Assembly (NCBI GenBank): GCA_017412675.1
Contig: JAFPWV010000047.1
Coordinates: 1 to 35,951, forward strand
DNA length: 35,951 bases
Reading direction: 5' to 3'
DNA from: Clostridia bacterium
GTDB taxonomy: Bacteria; Bacillota; Clostridia; Oscillospirales; CAG-272
In this document: positions 1 through 7,714 of the stretch, piece by piece
Position numbering within the stretch: the stretch's first letter is position 1
How the letters are laid out: every line of letters starts with the position of its first letter
The notes under the pieces: generated by a model
The model's input: the letters and a program-made list of their open reading frames with translations, nothing else
What the model was told of the DNA's origin: nothing
Database searches by the model: none
Made by a program: the position numbers and the translations under genes

Positions 1-9
1 ACTCTCTGG

Positions 10-98
10 AAGTTTTGGGTGTTCCGCACTCTGCGGAGTGCGGGTCAGGGCGCTGCCCCGACACCCTGCCGCCTTTTGGAAAAGGCGGGCGAAAACTT
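10..98. repeat. Palindromic interspersed element, copy 1
   Basis: The element is bounded by short inverted ends (AAGTTTT at 10-16 and AAAACTT at 92-98). Between them lie three hairpins: a perfect 8-bp stem (24-31 with 36-43), a smaller one (44-46/48-51 with 55-58/60-62) and a 9-bp stem (69-77 with 80-88). GGGTGT at 17-22 can also pair with ACACCC at 61-66. There is no coding signature. It lies just past the 3' end of the DUF218 gene, so it may also act as a terminator or RNA stabiliser. A related copy in opposite orientation lies at 8813-8915. I interpret it as a REP/MITE-like genomic repeat; mobility is not shown. Confidence 0.7.
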
Positions 99-134
99 TT
101 GCCCTATTTGCGACAACCCGTTTTCTGTTGCGCT

Positions 135-746
135 TTATCGATTCCAGGGTCTTGTGACGATCCGCCAGACGCCGTACGCGAAGAGGCATCCCGTCTCCCG
201 GATCATGAAGGGCACGATCGAGCGGGCCGTCCGGTAGCGCGTTGTCGGCGTCGGGCTCGCGAACCCCTCGACGCCGAAATCCCGCGCGCAGAGCATCGCC
301 CGTTTCATGTGGAGCGGATCGCTCACCACGAGCGCGGTCTTCATCCCCTCCCGCTCCATGATCCGGCGCGCATAGACGAAATTCTCGTGCGTGTAGCGGG
401 ATTGCTCCTCCAGGAACACGTCTTCGGCGGGGATCCCCTCTGCCTCCAGCCACCGTCTGGCCGCTTCCGCGTCGGTCACGGTGTTCCTCGGATCGAGGCC
501 GCCCGTCAGGATGATCTTCGGCGCATATCCCGCGCGGTACAGATCGACGGCGTGGGACAGCCGCTCGCGGAAAACCGGGGAGACCTCGCCATCCCAGGTC
601 CCCGCGCCGAGGACGAGGATGCAGTCCGCCGACCGGGTTTCGTCCGTCTTGGCGTCGCGCGCGATCTCGGCGGCGAGGATGCCGAAACACAAAAGGAGGG
701 CGGCGAGGATGCCGAGGAGGATCCACAGGATCGGATGCTTTTTCAT
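135..746 (-). CDS. DUF218/YdcF-SanA family membrane-anchored protein
   Basis: This 203-residue protein has an N-terminal signal anchor (about residues 6-26) and then a DUF218 domain. Family hallmarks are visible: ILVLGAGTWDGEVSP, KIILTGG, an SRYTHEN segment and a SDPLHMKRA segment. Members such as YdcF and SanA are linked to envelope integrity and nucleotide-sugar or polysaccharide handling, but their reaction is mostly unknown. The start at 746 keeps the whole anchor. Only a weak AAAGG about 13 bases upstream serves as ribosome-binding site. A 13-codon reading frame (784-743) ends on the start codon, so translation could be coupled. It is the last gene of the minus-strand run that begins with the amino-acid transporter. 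Confidence 0.85.
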   Translation of the reverse strand: MKKHPILWILLGILAALLLCFGILAAEIARDAKTDETRSADCILVLGAGTWDGEVSPVFRERLSHAVDLYRAGYAPKIILTGGLDPRNTVTDAEAARRWLEAEGIPAEDVFLEEQSRYTHENFVYARRIMEREGMKTALVVSDPLHMKRAMLCARDFGVEGFASPTPTTRYRTARSIVPFMIRETGCLFAYGVWRIVTRPWNR

Positions 747-809
747 GTGGTCCCGCCTTTCCGTGGAAGGATCGGATGCTTCATGGAAAACGCCGGGCGG
801 CGCGCGCCG

Positions 810-2303
810 TTACTGATAATTCTCAAGGATTTTTTCGATGGCCTTTTCCCAGACCTTCTTCTGCGATTTGAACGCGGAGGCCGGTGCGATCGCGCGGAAG
901 GAATAGTCGCTGACGATCTTGTTGACCCACGGATCACCCGCGATGGCGGTGGAATAGGAATAGTCGAAGCCGTTCACTGCTCCCTGCCGGATGATGTCGA
1001 GCATTTCGGACGTCGCTTCGCTGCGGCTGTACCGGGTCTGGAGCGCGTTCTCATAGTATTCGTCCACCACGTCGCGCCATGTGAAGAAGCAGAGGGTCTC
1101 GAGCACATGGCCGGTGACGTCCGCGCTTCCCGTCGTAACGGGGACGAGGATGATCTGGGTGGCCGTGGCGATCTGCGTGTAGTAGGCGGGCTGGCTCTCG
1201 TCGTACTTCGGCATGGGGATGATGCCGTAGTCGGCCTCCATGTTGCCCATCGCCTCCATCCCGTTCAGCTTGCCGAGGAAGAACAGCGCACGCCCGTTGA
1301 TGAAGATGTCGCGCAGATCGGATTCGGTGGTGTCCTTGATCCACACGTCGTCGTGATCGTGCAGGAACGAGGTGAGCTTTTCTATGACGGTGATGGCGCG
1401 CTCGTCGAGATCATCCACGACGGGCAAGCCGTCCGCGCCGATGTGGACCGGATGCACGTCGACCGCCGCGTTCAAGGAGCGCCACACGACTTCGTAGATC
1501 ACCGTGCCGTAGAGATCGTCCCCGAGGCTGAACGCGCCGTCGCCGTTGAGGTCGGATCCGGTGTCGGCGCCGAGCTCGATCATCTTGTCGACCGTCCATC
1601 TGCCCTCGCGCACGAGCGTGAAGGGATCCTCCATGTTCCGCTCTTCGAGAAGGTTCTGGTTGAAGAAAAAGACGGAGAGGCCTTTATAGAGGGAGAGCGA
1701 GACGTCGCCGATGATCGAGAGGAGCTTCCCGTTGAGGGACAGTTCCTTCTGCATCGAGGAGACCCACCACGGATTCGAGAGCTCCATCCCGGGCATCTCG
1801 TTCAGGTTCATGAAGTACTGCGTCGAGGCGAGCGGCTGGATGCAGGAGATCATGCCTGTGACGTAGTCGTATGCGTTGTCCCCGGCGGTGATCGACGCGC
1901 GCACGAGATTGTTGTAGGTGTCCCGGGTCGCCCACGCGCCGGATTCATAGATCACGTCGAGATCGATGTTGAGGTATTCCTCGGCGTTGCGGTTGCGGGC
2001 GAAGATCGCGTCGTTCACGCGCTCGCCGGTCTCTTCTTCGGCGTTGTATTCATAATCCGCTTCGGAGCAGGTAAGGATGTGGAAAACGACGCCGCCATAG
2101 TCCTGCTTGTCGAAGGCGAGGGACGGTCCTTCCGCTTCGGTTTCCGCGGGTGTGTTCTCCGGCGCGGTGTCCGAAGCGGGGGCCGATGGGGTGTTCTGCG
2201 GCTCGCCCGGGGTGCCGTCCGGTTTTTTCTCGGAACAGGCGGTGAGGGTGAGGAACACTACTGCGAGAAGCAGCGAGAGGATGCGCAGTCCGGGGTGTTT
2301 CAT
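810..2303 (-). CDS. Extracellular solute-binding lipoprotein, sugar-ABC type (orphan 1)
   Basis: The 497-residue protein starts at 2303, where a signal peptide with lipobox LTAC (Cys23) begins; the open frame continues upstream to 2663 but that part overlaps the racemase gene. A Ser/Thr/Pro/Glu-rich linker (24-50) precedes a family-1-type solute-binding fold. It carries the motifs of the other three paralogs in this window: VNDAIFARN near the start, an NPWW segment, an EF-hand-like loop DLNGDGAFSLGDD, IIPMPKYDE and a C-terminal RYSRSEATSEMLD. The predicted place is the outer face of the membrane. No sugar permease genes are nearby; it follows the racemase by 59 bases. The ligand is unknown, probably a carbohydrate by family. 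Confidence 0.85.
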   Translation of the reverse strand: MKHPGLRILSLLLAVVFLTLTACSEKKPDGTPGEPQNTPSAPASDTAPENTPAETEAEGPSLAFDKQDYGGVVFHILTCSEADYEYNAEEETGERVNDAIFARNRNAEEYLNIDLDVIYESGAWATRDTYNNLVRASITAGDNAYDYVTGMISCIQPLASTQYFMNLNEMPGMELSNPWWVSSMQKELSLNGKLLSIIGDVSLSLYKGLSVFFFNQNLLEERNMEDPFTLVREGRWTVDKMIELGADTGSDLNGDGAFSLGDDLYGTVIYEVVWRSLNAAVDVHPVHIGADGLPVVDDLDERAITVIEKLTSFLHDHDDVWIKDTTESDLRDIFINGRALFFLGKLNGMEAMGNMEADYGIIPMPKYDESQPAYYTQIATATQIILVPVTTGSADVTGHVLETLCFFTWRDVVDEYYENALQTRYSRSEATSEMLDIIRQGAVNGFDYSYSTAIAGDPWVNKIVSDYSFRAIAPASAFKSQKKVWEKAIEKILENYQ

Positions 2304-2362
2304 GGATATCTTCCTTTCGTATGTCATTCGATTCGTTCGGTTTGCCGGGTCCGCCGGACCGT

Positions 2363-3148
2363 TCAGCGCGACTCTGCCCGGATCGGCATGTGCCGGCGAT
2401 AACGCAGCCGGACGGTCCCGGTGAGGAGGATCTTTCCCGCCGCACTCACCTTCACGCGGAGCGATCCCCCCGGCTGACGGAGGGACCAGGATCCGGGGCC
2501 TTTTTCGGCAGCCAGGAATGCACCGACCGCAGAGGTCCCGCTGGCGCACGAGTTCTCCCAGAACAGCGTCTCGGCTGCCGGGACATAGACGAGCGGAACG
2601 AGTGTCTGCGCGGTGCGGTCCAGCATCATGATGCCGAGCGATTCGGCACCGAGCAGGCGGCACCAGACCGGCGCGGACGCTTCAGCCGTTTTCCGGTTGA
2701 GCGGGGCTTCGAGGATCACATGCGAAATGCCGCGAAACCGCACGACCGGGCGCAGCGCTCCGTCGGGAAAACGCTCTTCTCCCACGGAGACCGGGTCCGG
2801 CATCGTGAGCGTTCCCCGCATCGCGCCGTCGGGCAATGCCATGACCGAAACCAGGACGGGTTCCGGCTGGCCCGCGACGGTGACGGGGACGATCCCGTCC
2901 GGAATGCCGCGATCCATCGCACAGAGGACCGCTACACTCATCGCGGCATTTCCGCAGAACTCTCCCCCGGCCATACGAAGCGCGATGCCGTCGGGATCCG
3001 GCGAGAGGAATCCCACCTGTTCCGCCTCCGGCTCCCGTTCCATAATCTGTTTGGCGATGCCGGGCTGATTTTCCGGCTGAACGGCCGTCTCGACCAGAAC
3101 GGTCAGATTCCCCGTCGGATCGAGCAGCGCATATCGGATGTCGTTCAT
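2363..3148 (-). CDS. DapF-like cofactor-independent amino-acid racemase/epimerase
   Basis: This 261-residue protein has the two-cysteine layout of the diaminopimelate-epimerase fold: Cys65 in [11 protein letters not shown] and Cys201 in [12 protein letters not shown], which would be the acid/base pair. The N-terminal LDPTGN replaces the usual DapF GxGNDF segment, and the active-site loops differ from housekeeping DapF. This resembles the DapF-like branch that includes histidine racemases. Its start codon overlaps the stop of the transporter ATPase in an ATGA, and there is no clear Shine-Dalgarno of its own, so it is translationally coupled. The context suggests it racemises or epimerises the imported amino acid. 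The substrate cannot be read from the sequence. Confidence 0.75.
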   Translation of the reverse strand: MNDIRYALLDPTGNLTVLVETAVQPENQPGIAKQIMEREPEAEQVGFLSPDPDGIALRMAGGEFCGNAAMSVAVLCAMDRGIPDGIVPVTVAGQPEPVLVSVMALPDGAMRGTLTMPDPVSVGEERFPDGALRPVVRFRGISHVILEAPLNRKTAEASAPVWCRLLGAESLGIMMLDRTAQTLVPLVYVPAAETLFWENSCASGTSAVGAFLAAEKGPGSWSLRQPGGSLRVKVSAAGKILLTGTVRLRYRRHMPIRAESR

Positions 3149-3924
3149 TTCTTGTAATTGCTCAGGAAGCGTTTGGTGCGCTCCTGCTGCGGATTTTCAA
3201 AGATTTGTTCCGGGCTGCCTTCTTCCATGATGTAGCCGCCGTCCATGAAGATCACCTGATGGCTCACGGCATGGGCAAAGGACATTTCGTGCGTCACCAC
3301 GACCATGGTCATATGGTCCTCCGCGAGCTGACGGATGACCTTCAACACTTCGCCGGTGAGCTCCGGGTCGAGCGCGCTGGTCGGTTCGTCGAAATAGAGG
3401 ATCTCGGGATTGAGTGCCAGGGCGCGGGCGATCGCGACTCGCTGCTGCTGACCGCCGGAGAGCTGGCAGGGATACGCGTTCTCCTTCCCTTCCAGACCCA
3501 TCTTCTTGAGCAGCTCCGAGGCCCTCTCCCGGGCTTCTTCCCGGTCGCATCCGCGGAGGGTGGGGGGCTCGCAGATATTCTTCAGGACCGAATAGTGCGG
3601 GAAGAGGTTAAAATTCTGAAAGACCATTCCGAACAGCGTCCGGAAGCGGTTCAATTCCTTTTTTGGGGCGTAGACGCCGCCCTTCATCGCGTACTGTCCG
3701 TCGTAGAGGATGTCGCCGTCGTTCGCGTTTTCGAGAAACGAGGCGCAGCGCAGAAGCGTCGATTTGCCGGAGCCGGAAGGACCGATGATGGTGACGACGT
3801 TGCCGGTGTTGACGGTGAACGAGATATCACGGAGGACCGGCACCCGGTCAAACGCCTTGCGGAGTCCGCGGATCTCGAGGATGGGAACGGATCCCGGCGC
3901 TTTGTTTTCGGTGATCGCTGACAT
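3145..3924 (-). CDS. Polar amino-acid ABC transporter, ATP-binding protein (GlnQ/HisP-like)
   Basis: The 259-residue ATPase has Walker [10 protein letters not shown] (48-56), a Q-loop in VFQNFNLF (101-108), the signature LSGGQQQR (155-162), Walker B ILYFDEP (175-181) and the switch histidine in VVTHE (His212). Length and motifs are those of the GlnQ/HisP/ArtP group that powers uptake of polar amino acids. It starts at 3924 after GAGGGGAG, 15 bases behind the permease gene, and its TGA overlaps the racemase start. It works at the inner membrane face as a dimer with the permease encoded at 3940-4587. Substrate class is certain; the particular amino acid is not. Confidence 0.95.
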   Translation of the reverse strand: MSAITENKAPGSVPILEIRGLRKAFDRVPVLRDISFTVNTGNVVTIIGPSGSGKSTLLRCASFLENANDGDILYDGQYAMKGGVYAPKKELNRFRTLFGMVFQNFNLFPHYSVLKNICEPPTLRGCDREEARERASELLKKMGLEGKENAYPCQLSGGQQQRVAIARALALNPEILYFDEPTSALDPELTGEVLKVIRQLAEDHMTMVVVTHEMSFAHAVSHQVIFMDGGYIMEEGSPEQIFENPQQERTKRFLSNYKK

Positions 3925-3939
3925 CGTGCTCCCCTCCTC

Positions 3940-4587
3940 TCAGCTGTAATAATTCAGACGCTTTTCGATGCGTCCCATCACCCGGTCGACGATGAAGTTG
4001 AACAGGTAATAGAAGACGCCCGCCACGATGAACGGTGTGAAGCTCGTCTGGGAGTTTGCGATCTGCTTGCCGATCGTGAACATCTCCTGATACGAGACGG
4101 TGAAGGCCATCGACGTATCCTTGACAAGGGTCACGACCTCGTTGGTCACGCTGGGCATGATGCGCTTGATGACCTGCGGCAGCACGATCCGCATGAAGGT
4201 CTGAAACCGGCTGTAGCCGAGGACCGTCGCCGCTTCATACTGCCCCTTGGGGATCGATTCGATGCCCCCGCGGTAGATCTCGGCGAAATATGCTGCGTAG
4301 TTGATGGAGAACGCGATCACGACGGGGATCAGCTTGTTGCGCGAGACGTTGGCATGGAAGAGATAGTACGGGCCGTAGGTCACCGCCAGAAGCTGCAGCA
4401 TCAAGGGGGTCCCGCGCAGCACGGTGATGAAGAACCGGATGACGGAGGAGATGATCTTGTTTTTGCTCATGCGCAGAAGCGCCACGATCATGCCGAGCGG
4501 CAGGGAGAACCAGAGCGTCAGGAAGAAGATCGCGCAGGTCTTCCCGAGCCCCTCGCTCATTTTGAGGATCATCGTCAAGAGCGACAT
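3940..4587 (-). CDS. Polar amino-acid ABC transporter, permease
   Basis: I place the start at 4587 (MSLLTMILKM), with GAGGTG 8 bases upstream; the open frame extends to 4668 but runs through a hairpin and lacks a ribosome-binding site. The 215-residue product has several hydrophobic helices and the permease-ATPase contact motif EAATVLGYSRFQTF...LPQ (about 118-138). The HisM/GlnP family signature RGTPLMLQL is at 58-66. It would form the membrane channel with the ATPase encoded downstream and take substrate from the lipoprotein encoded upstream. Only one permease gene is present, so a homodimer is likely. Confidence 0.93.
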   Translation of the reverse strand: MSLLTMILKMSEGLGKTCAIFFLTLWFSLPLGMIVALLRMSKNKIISSVIRFFITVLRGTPLMLQLLAVTYGPYYLFHANVSRNKLIPVVIAFSINYAAYFAEIYRGGIESIPKGQYEAATVLGYSRFQTFMRIVLPQVIKRIMPSVTNEVVTLVKDTSMAFTVSYQEMFTIGKQIANSQTSFTPFIVAGVFYYLFNFIVDRVMGRIEKRLNYYS

Positions 4588-4645
4588 GAAATGCACCTCA
4601 CGGATGGAGATTGATGAAGATGTCCGCCGATAAGCCTTCGGACTG

Positions 4646-4695
4646 AAAAGACAAGCTCCCGAAAGCACGGAAATGCGCCTTCGGGCTCATGTCTT
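4646..4695 (-). terminator. Intra-operon hairpin between binding protein and permease
   Basis: AAGACA (4648-4653) pairs with TGTCTT (4690-4695) and CCCGAA (4658-4663) pairs with TTCGGG (4680-4685). On the minus strand the stem is followed by CTTTT. It lies between the binding-protein stop (4731) and the permease start (4587). Such partial terminators or RNA stabilisers usually keep the binding protein in excess over the membrane parts. Confidence 0.5.
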
Positions 4696-4730
4696 CTATT
4701 TGATTCTGCCGGTTGGATCCGGTTCCGGCA

Positions 4731-5537
4731 TCAGTCGTTCAGGAACAGAAGGTTGTTGACGATATCCGGATACTTGGCCGCGATCTCTGCGTACTTGCCA
4801 TTCTCCACGAGCGCGGCGATCGCCTTTTCGACCGCATCGCAGAGCGCCTGGTCGCCCGAGCGGAACGCGATACCGTACTGTTCGGCGCCGAGCTGCTCGT
4901 CGATGATCTTGAAGCCTTCATGCTCCGCTGCATAGCTTGCCGCGACGGGAAGGTCCACGAATACCGCGTCGACGGAATTCCCGGCAAGCTCCGTGAAGCA
5001 TTTCAGGAAGCTGTCGCAGGTGATGACATCGCCGAAGGTCGCGGCGAGATCGGCAAGATCGTTCTGGAGCAGGATCTCACCGGAGGTGCCGAGCTGGACA
5101 GCTACGAGCTTCCCCGCCAGATCCGCGGACGAGGCAAACCCGCTGTCCTCCTTCACAACGAGGACCTGGGTGTTGTCGTAATACGGCTTGGAAATGACGT
5201 ACCCGGCGTCCTTCATGCTGTCGAGGATCGTCATGCCGGACCAGACGCAGTCGCATTCGAGGGAATCGAGCTGGACGAGCTTTTCATCCCAGTTCACCCC
5301 GAAGATCGTCATGTTCCAGCCGAGATAATCGCAGACGGCCTGGCAGATCTCGACGTCGAAGCCGGTGTAGTTGCCGTCGTCGCCGAGGTAGCTGAAGGGC
5401 GGATATTCGGGGTCGATCCCCATGATGAAGCCGGTCCTTCCGGCGACAGCGGGATCGTTTTTCGGAGAGGAAGCGCCGCAGGCAGCCAACGAGAGCAGCA
5501 GGACGGCGGCGATCAGAAGAGCGAAAACCTTTTTCAT
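4731..5537 (-). CDS. Polar amino-acid ABC transporter, substrate-binding lipoprotein
   Basis: This 268-residue lipoprotein has a signal peptide ending in lipobox LAAC (Cys20). The SBP_bac_3 domain follows: GIDPEYPPFSYLGDDGNYTGFD is split by the typical YPPFSY and TGFDVEI motifs, and GTSGE and an SVDAVFVD segment follow later. The family binds histidine, arginine, lysine, glutamine or cystine; the exact ligand is unclear. It is anchored outside the membrane and delivers substrate to the permease encoded at 3940-4587. It is the first gene of the minus-strand run, starting at 5537 with AAGGAG about 12 bases upstream. Confidence 0.93.
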   Translation of the reverse strand: MKKVFALLIAAVLLLSLAACGASSPKNDPAVAGRTGFIMGIDPEYPPFSYLGDDGNYTGFDVEICQAVCDYLGWNMTIFGVNWDEKLVQLDSLECDCVWSGMTILDSMKDAGYVISKPYYDNTQVLVVKEDSGFASSADLAGKLVAVQLGTSGEILLQNDLADLAATFGDVITCDSFLKCFTELAGNSVDAVFVDLPVAASYAAEHEGFKIIDEQLGAEQYGIAFRSGDQALCDAVEKAIAALVENGKYAEIAAKYPDIVNNLLFLND

Positions 5538-5602
5538 GGTATGGATAATCTCCTTGCATGTTGAGTCCGTCCGTGTTGGAAGGACCGTTTGAATTCTTCA
5601 TC

Positions 5603-5608
5603 ATTTTA
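5603..5608 (-). promoter_or_regulatory. Probable extended -10 promoter of the amino-acid transporter operon
   Basis: On the minus strand TGTGGTAAAATG gives a -10 of TAAAAT (5603-5608) with the extended TG two bases upstream. I see no good -35 at 17 bases, as often with extended -10 promoters. It lies 66 bases before the binding-protein start. Confidence 0.55.
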
Positions 5609-5649
5609 CCACATTAACGCGCTAAAGGAAAGTGCTTGCGCGAGGGTTT

Positions 5650-5669
5650 ACATTTTGTTTACAGAATGT
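5650..5669. promoter_or_regulatory. Inverted repeat in the divergent intergenic region (possible operator)
   Basis: ACATT (5650-5654) and AATGT (5665-5669) form an inverted repeat, within which and next to which GTTTACA occurs twice (5646-5652 and 5658-5664). It lies about 40 bases upstream of the transporter -10 box in the 355-base region 5538-5892, where a regulator of either divergent gene could bind. The regulator is unknown. Apart from this site and the two promoters I see nothing else in that region. Confidence 0.35.
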
Positions 5670-5779
5670 TCAACAGGGAATCCGCGCGTTTCCCGGACGG
5701 AAAAGGCACTCCGGATCAAGCCTGAGATGCCGAAGTTGCAAAATGGTTTCAAAAAAGCGATCAAAAATGTCACCAATCA

Positions 5780-5809
5780 TTGACAAGACCCGGCGGCTTG
5801 TGATATAAT
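5780..5809 (+). promoter_or_regulatory. Sigma-A promoter of the orphan binding protein at 5893
   Basis: TTGACA (5780-5785) and TATAAT (5804-5809) are both perfect consensus boxes with an 18-base spacer, and TG at 5801-5802 adds an extended -10. Transcription should begin near 5816, leaving a leader of about 77 bases before the gene at 5893. Confidence 0.9.
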
Positions 5810-5892
5810 ATAACAGTCTTAACAAAGACACTTAAGGAATCATTTTCAACGTCAGACTTGCGCGTCGCTGAATCGCGCGGAGGGAGATCGCC

Positions 5893-7428
5893 ATGAAAAA
5901 AATCATCAGCCTGCTTCTCGCCCTGCTCCTCGCAGCGGGATGCCTATCCGTCATGGTCGGCTGTTCCGAAAACGGAACCGACGACAAGAAAGATGAAACG
6001 CCTCAGGCAGACGGCACACCCGCCGATGCCGTCGAAGAGGAAGAGGAAGTCTGGGTGGATCCCTTCGCAGACACGGATTTCGGCGGACGCTCGTTCCGCG
6101 TCTCTTCCTCCATCGATGAAAACGACGCGACGAACGCCGACTACCTGATCCGCGGTTCCGGCGAGCTGAACGGCGAAGCGGTGAACGACGCCGTCTTCAA
6201 CCGGAATCAGAAGATCGCCGAGCTCCTCAACATCAAGTTCGAGTTCACCGAGACCTCCTTCACCGTCGGCAGCGCCGAAGGCGACGTCAAGAAGCTCGTG
6301 GTGTCCGGCGACGATGCGTTCGACGTCGTGGTCAACGATATCCGCGCCATGGCGAACCTGTCCCGCGACGGTTACATCCACAACATTTACAATGCGCCCG
6401 TCATCGACTTCGACCAGAACTACTGGTACACCGAGGCGATGAAGGACTGCCAGTTCATCGAGGGCGGCATGTACCTGCTCATCGGTGACTATTTCACCGA
6501 CGCGCTTCAGTCCTGCCACTGCCTGTATCAGAACAAGGACATCCTGAACAACACCTATCAGGATCCGAACTACATCACGAACATCGTGTTCGACGGGAAA
6601 TGGACCTATGACGCCATGATCTCCGTCATCGAGCAGACCCATCAGGACCTGAATGGTGACGGACAGATGAAGCAGGGCGAGGACCGCTTCGGCTTCACCT
6701 GCTGGGGCCGCTGGGGCTCCATGATCCCCTTCCTCATCGCGACGGACATCCAGTTCATCGAGCGCACGGACGAGGGGCCGAAGTACTGCTTCAACAACGA
6801 ACGTTCCGTTGAGATCCTCGACAAGATGATCCAGCTCTTCAACCACACGGAAGGCTCGCACTACGACCTGGCAGACGCCTCCGTCGCCACGCTGCAGACG
6901 CTCTTCTCCAACAGCCTGACGACGCTGGTCGGCTATAACCGCCTCGGCGATCTGTCCAAGTTCCGCGAAGTGGAATTCCAGATGAGCGCGCTTCCCTATC
7001 CGAAGCTCAACGAGGAACAGGAACACTACGTCACCTCCATGCACGACACGAGTGAGATCGGCGTCATCCTGATGACCCTGCCGCTCGATTCGATGGAATA
7101 TGTCTGCACCGTTCTGGAAGTCTGCGGCCGCGAAACGAACCGCACGGTCATCCCCGAATGGTATGAGAACGGCCTGAAGGTCAAGTACGCGAACGGTCAG
7201 GACGACGCGAAGATGATCGACCTCATCCACGACGCCATCACCTCTCCCTTCGCGCTCGCCTACGACCAGGCGCTCTCGAACTTCATGATGAGCTCCAGCT
7301 TCTCCACGCCGCTGTCGAACGACAACCCCGACTTCGCCTCCAACTACAAGAAGAGCGAAAAGGTCGGCAACAAGGCGCTCGAGAAGGCATACAACAAGTT
7401 TGCGGAGAATCTCGAAAACGGCAACTGA
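5893..7428 (+). CDS. Extracellular solute-binding lipoprotein, sugar-ABC type (orphan 2)
   Basis: The 511-residue protein has a signal peptide with two possible lipobox cysteines (Cys17 in LAAGC and Cys24 in VMVGC), then an acidic linker (about 26-55). The paralog motifs follow: LNGEAVNDAVFNRN, an EF-hand-like loop DLNGDGQMKQGED, the LPYPKLNEEQ segment and a C-terminal KYANGQDDAKMIDLI. It starts at 5893 after GGAGGGAG. It has its own strong promoter and terminator and no permease or ATPase gene beside it, so it either serves a transporter encoded elsewhere or acts alone. Ligand unknown, probably carbohydrate by family. Confidence 0.87.
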   Translation: MKKIISLLLALLLAAGCLSVMVGCSENGTDDKKDETPQADGTPADAVEEEEEVWVDPFADTDFGGRSFRVSSSIDENDATNADYLIRGSGELNGEAVNDAVFNRNQKIAELLNIKFEFTETSFTVGSAEGDVKKLVVSGDDAFDVVVNDIRAMANLSRDGYIHNIYNAPVIDFDQNYWYTEAMKDCQFIEGGMYLLIGDYFTDALQSCHCLYQNKDILNNTYQDPNYITNIVFDGKWTYDAMISVIEQTHQDLNGDGQMKQGEDRFGFTCWGRWGSMIPFLIATDIQFIERTDEGPKYCFNNERSVEILDKMIQLFNHTEGSHYDLADASVATLQTLFSNSLTTLVGYNRLGDLSKFREVEFQMSALPYPKLNEEQEHYVTSMHDTSEIGVILMTLPLDSMEYVCTVLEVCGRETNRTVIPEWYENGLKVKYANGQDDAKMIDLIHDAITSPFALAYDQALSNFMMSSSFSTPLSNDNPDFASNYKKSEKVGNKALEKAYNKFAENLENGN

Positions 7429-7490
7429 TTCGAGCTTCGCGCAAACCGGAAGAATCAGATCATCCCGTTCGTCATCGCGGCGGACGGCGG

Positions 7491-7517
7491 AAAGCCCGGT
7501 GGAATGCCGGGCTTTTT
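7491..7517 (+). terminator. Rho-independent terminator after the orphan binding protein
   Basis: A 9-bp perfect stem (7491-7499 with 7507-7515), a 7-base loop and a T run (7513-7517). It lies 63 bases past the stop at 7428. Confidence 0.9.
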
Positions 7518-7634
7518 GTATGCCAGTCCGATGAAGAGCCCGGGCAGATGCGGAAAGGTTGCTTCCGGAAGACATGTCCTGCGCGATCACCTGCAAAATC
7601 AGGGCGAAGATGCTCCCTTTTTTGCCGGTATCGC

Positions 7635-7663
7635 TTAACAAAAGGGAAATCTTGTGGTATAAT
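7635..7663 (+). promoter_or_regulatory. Promoter of the URO-D family gene
   Basis: TTAACA (7635-7640), a 17-base spacer, and TATAAT (7658-7663) preceded by TGG, which makes an extended -10. Transcription should begin near 7670, about 45 bases before the start codon. Confidence 0.85.
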
Positions 7664-7714
7664 GGAGCAAAAGGACCGACACGCCGGACCAGCCGGAAGA
7701 AATGAGGAAACAGC

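Noticed and set aside
15-2402. A 795-codon plus-strand open frame
   Set aside because: It lies antisense to the DUF218 and binding-protein genes, contains no recognisable domain and begins inside the palindromic repeat.
4588-4668. The longer permease start at 4668
   Set aside because: The extra 27 residues run through a hairpin and are not membrane-protein-like, while the start at 4587 has GAGGTG in the right place.
5589-5783. A 64-codon plus-strand frame in the divergent intergenic region
   Set aside because: It covers promoter elements, has no ribosome-binding site and ends inside the -35 box of the next gene.
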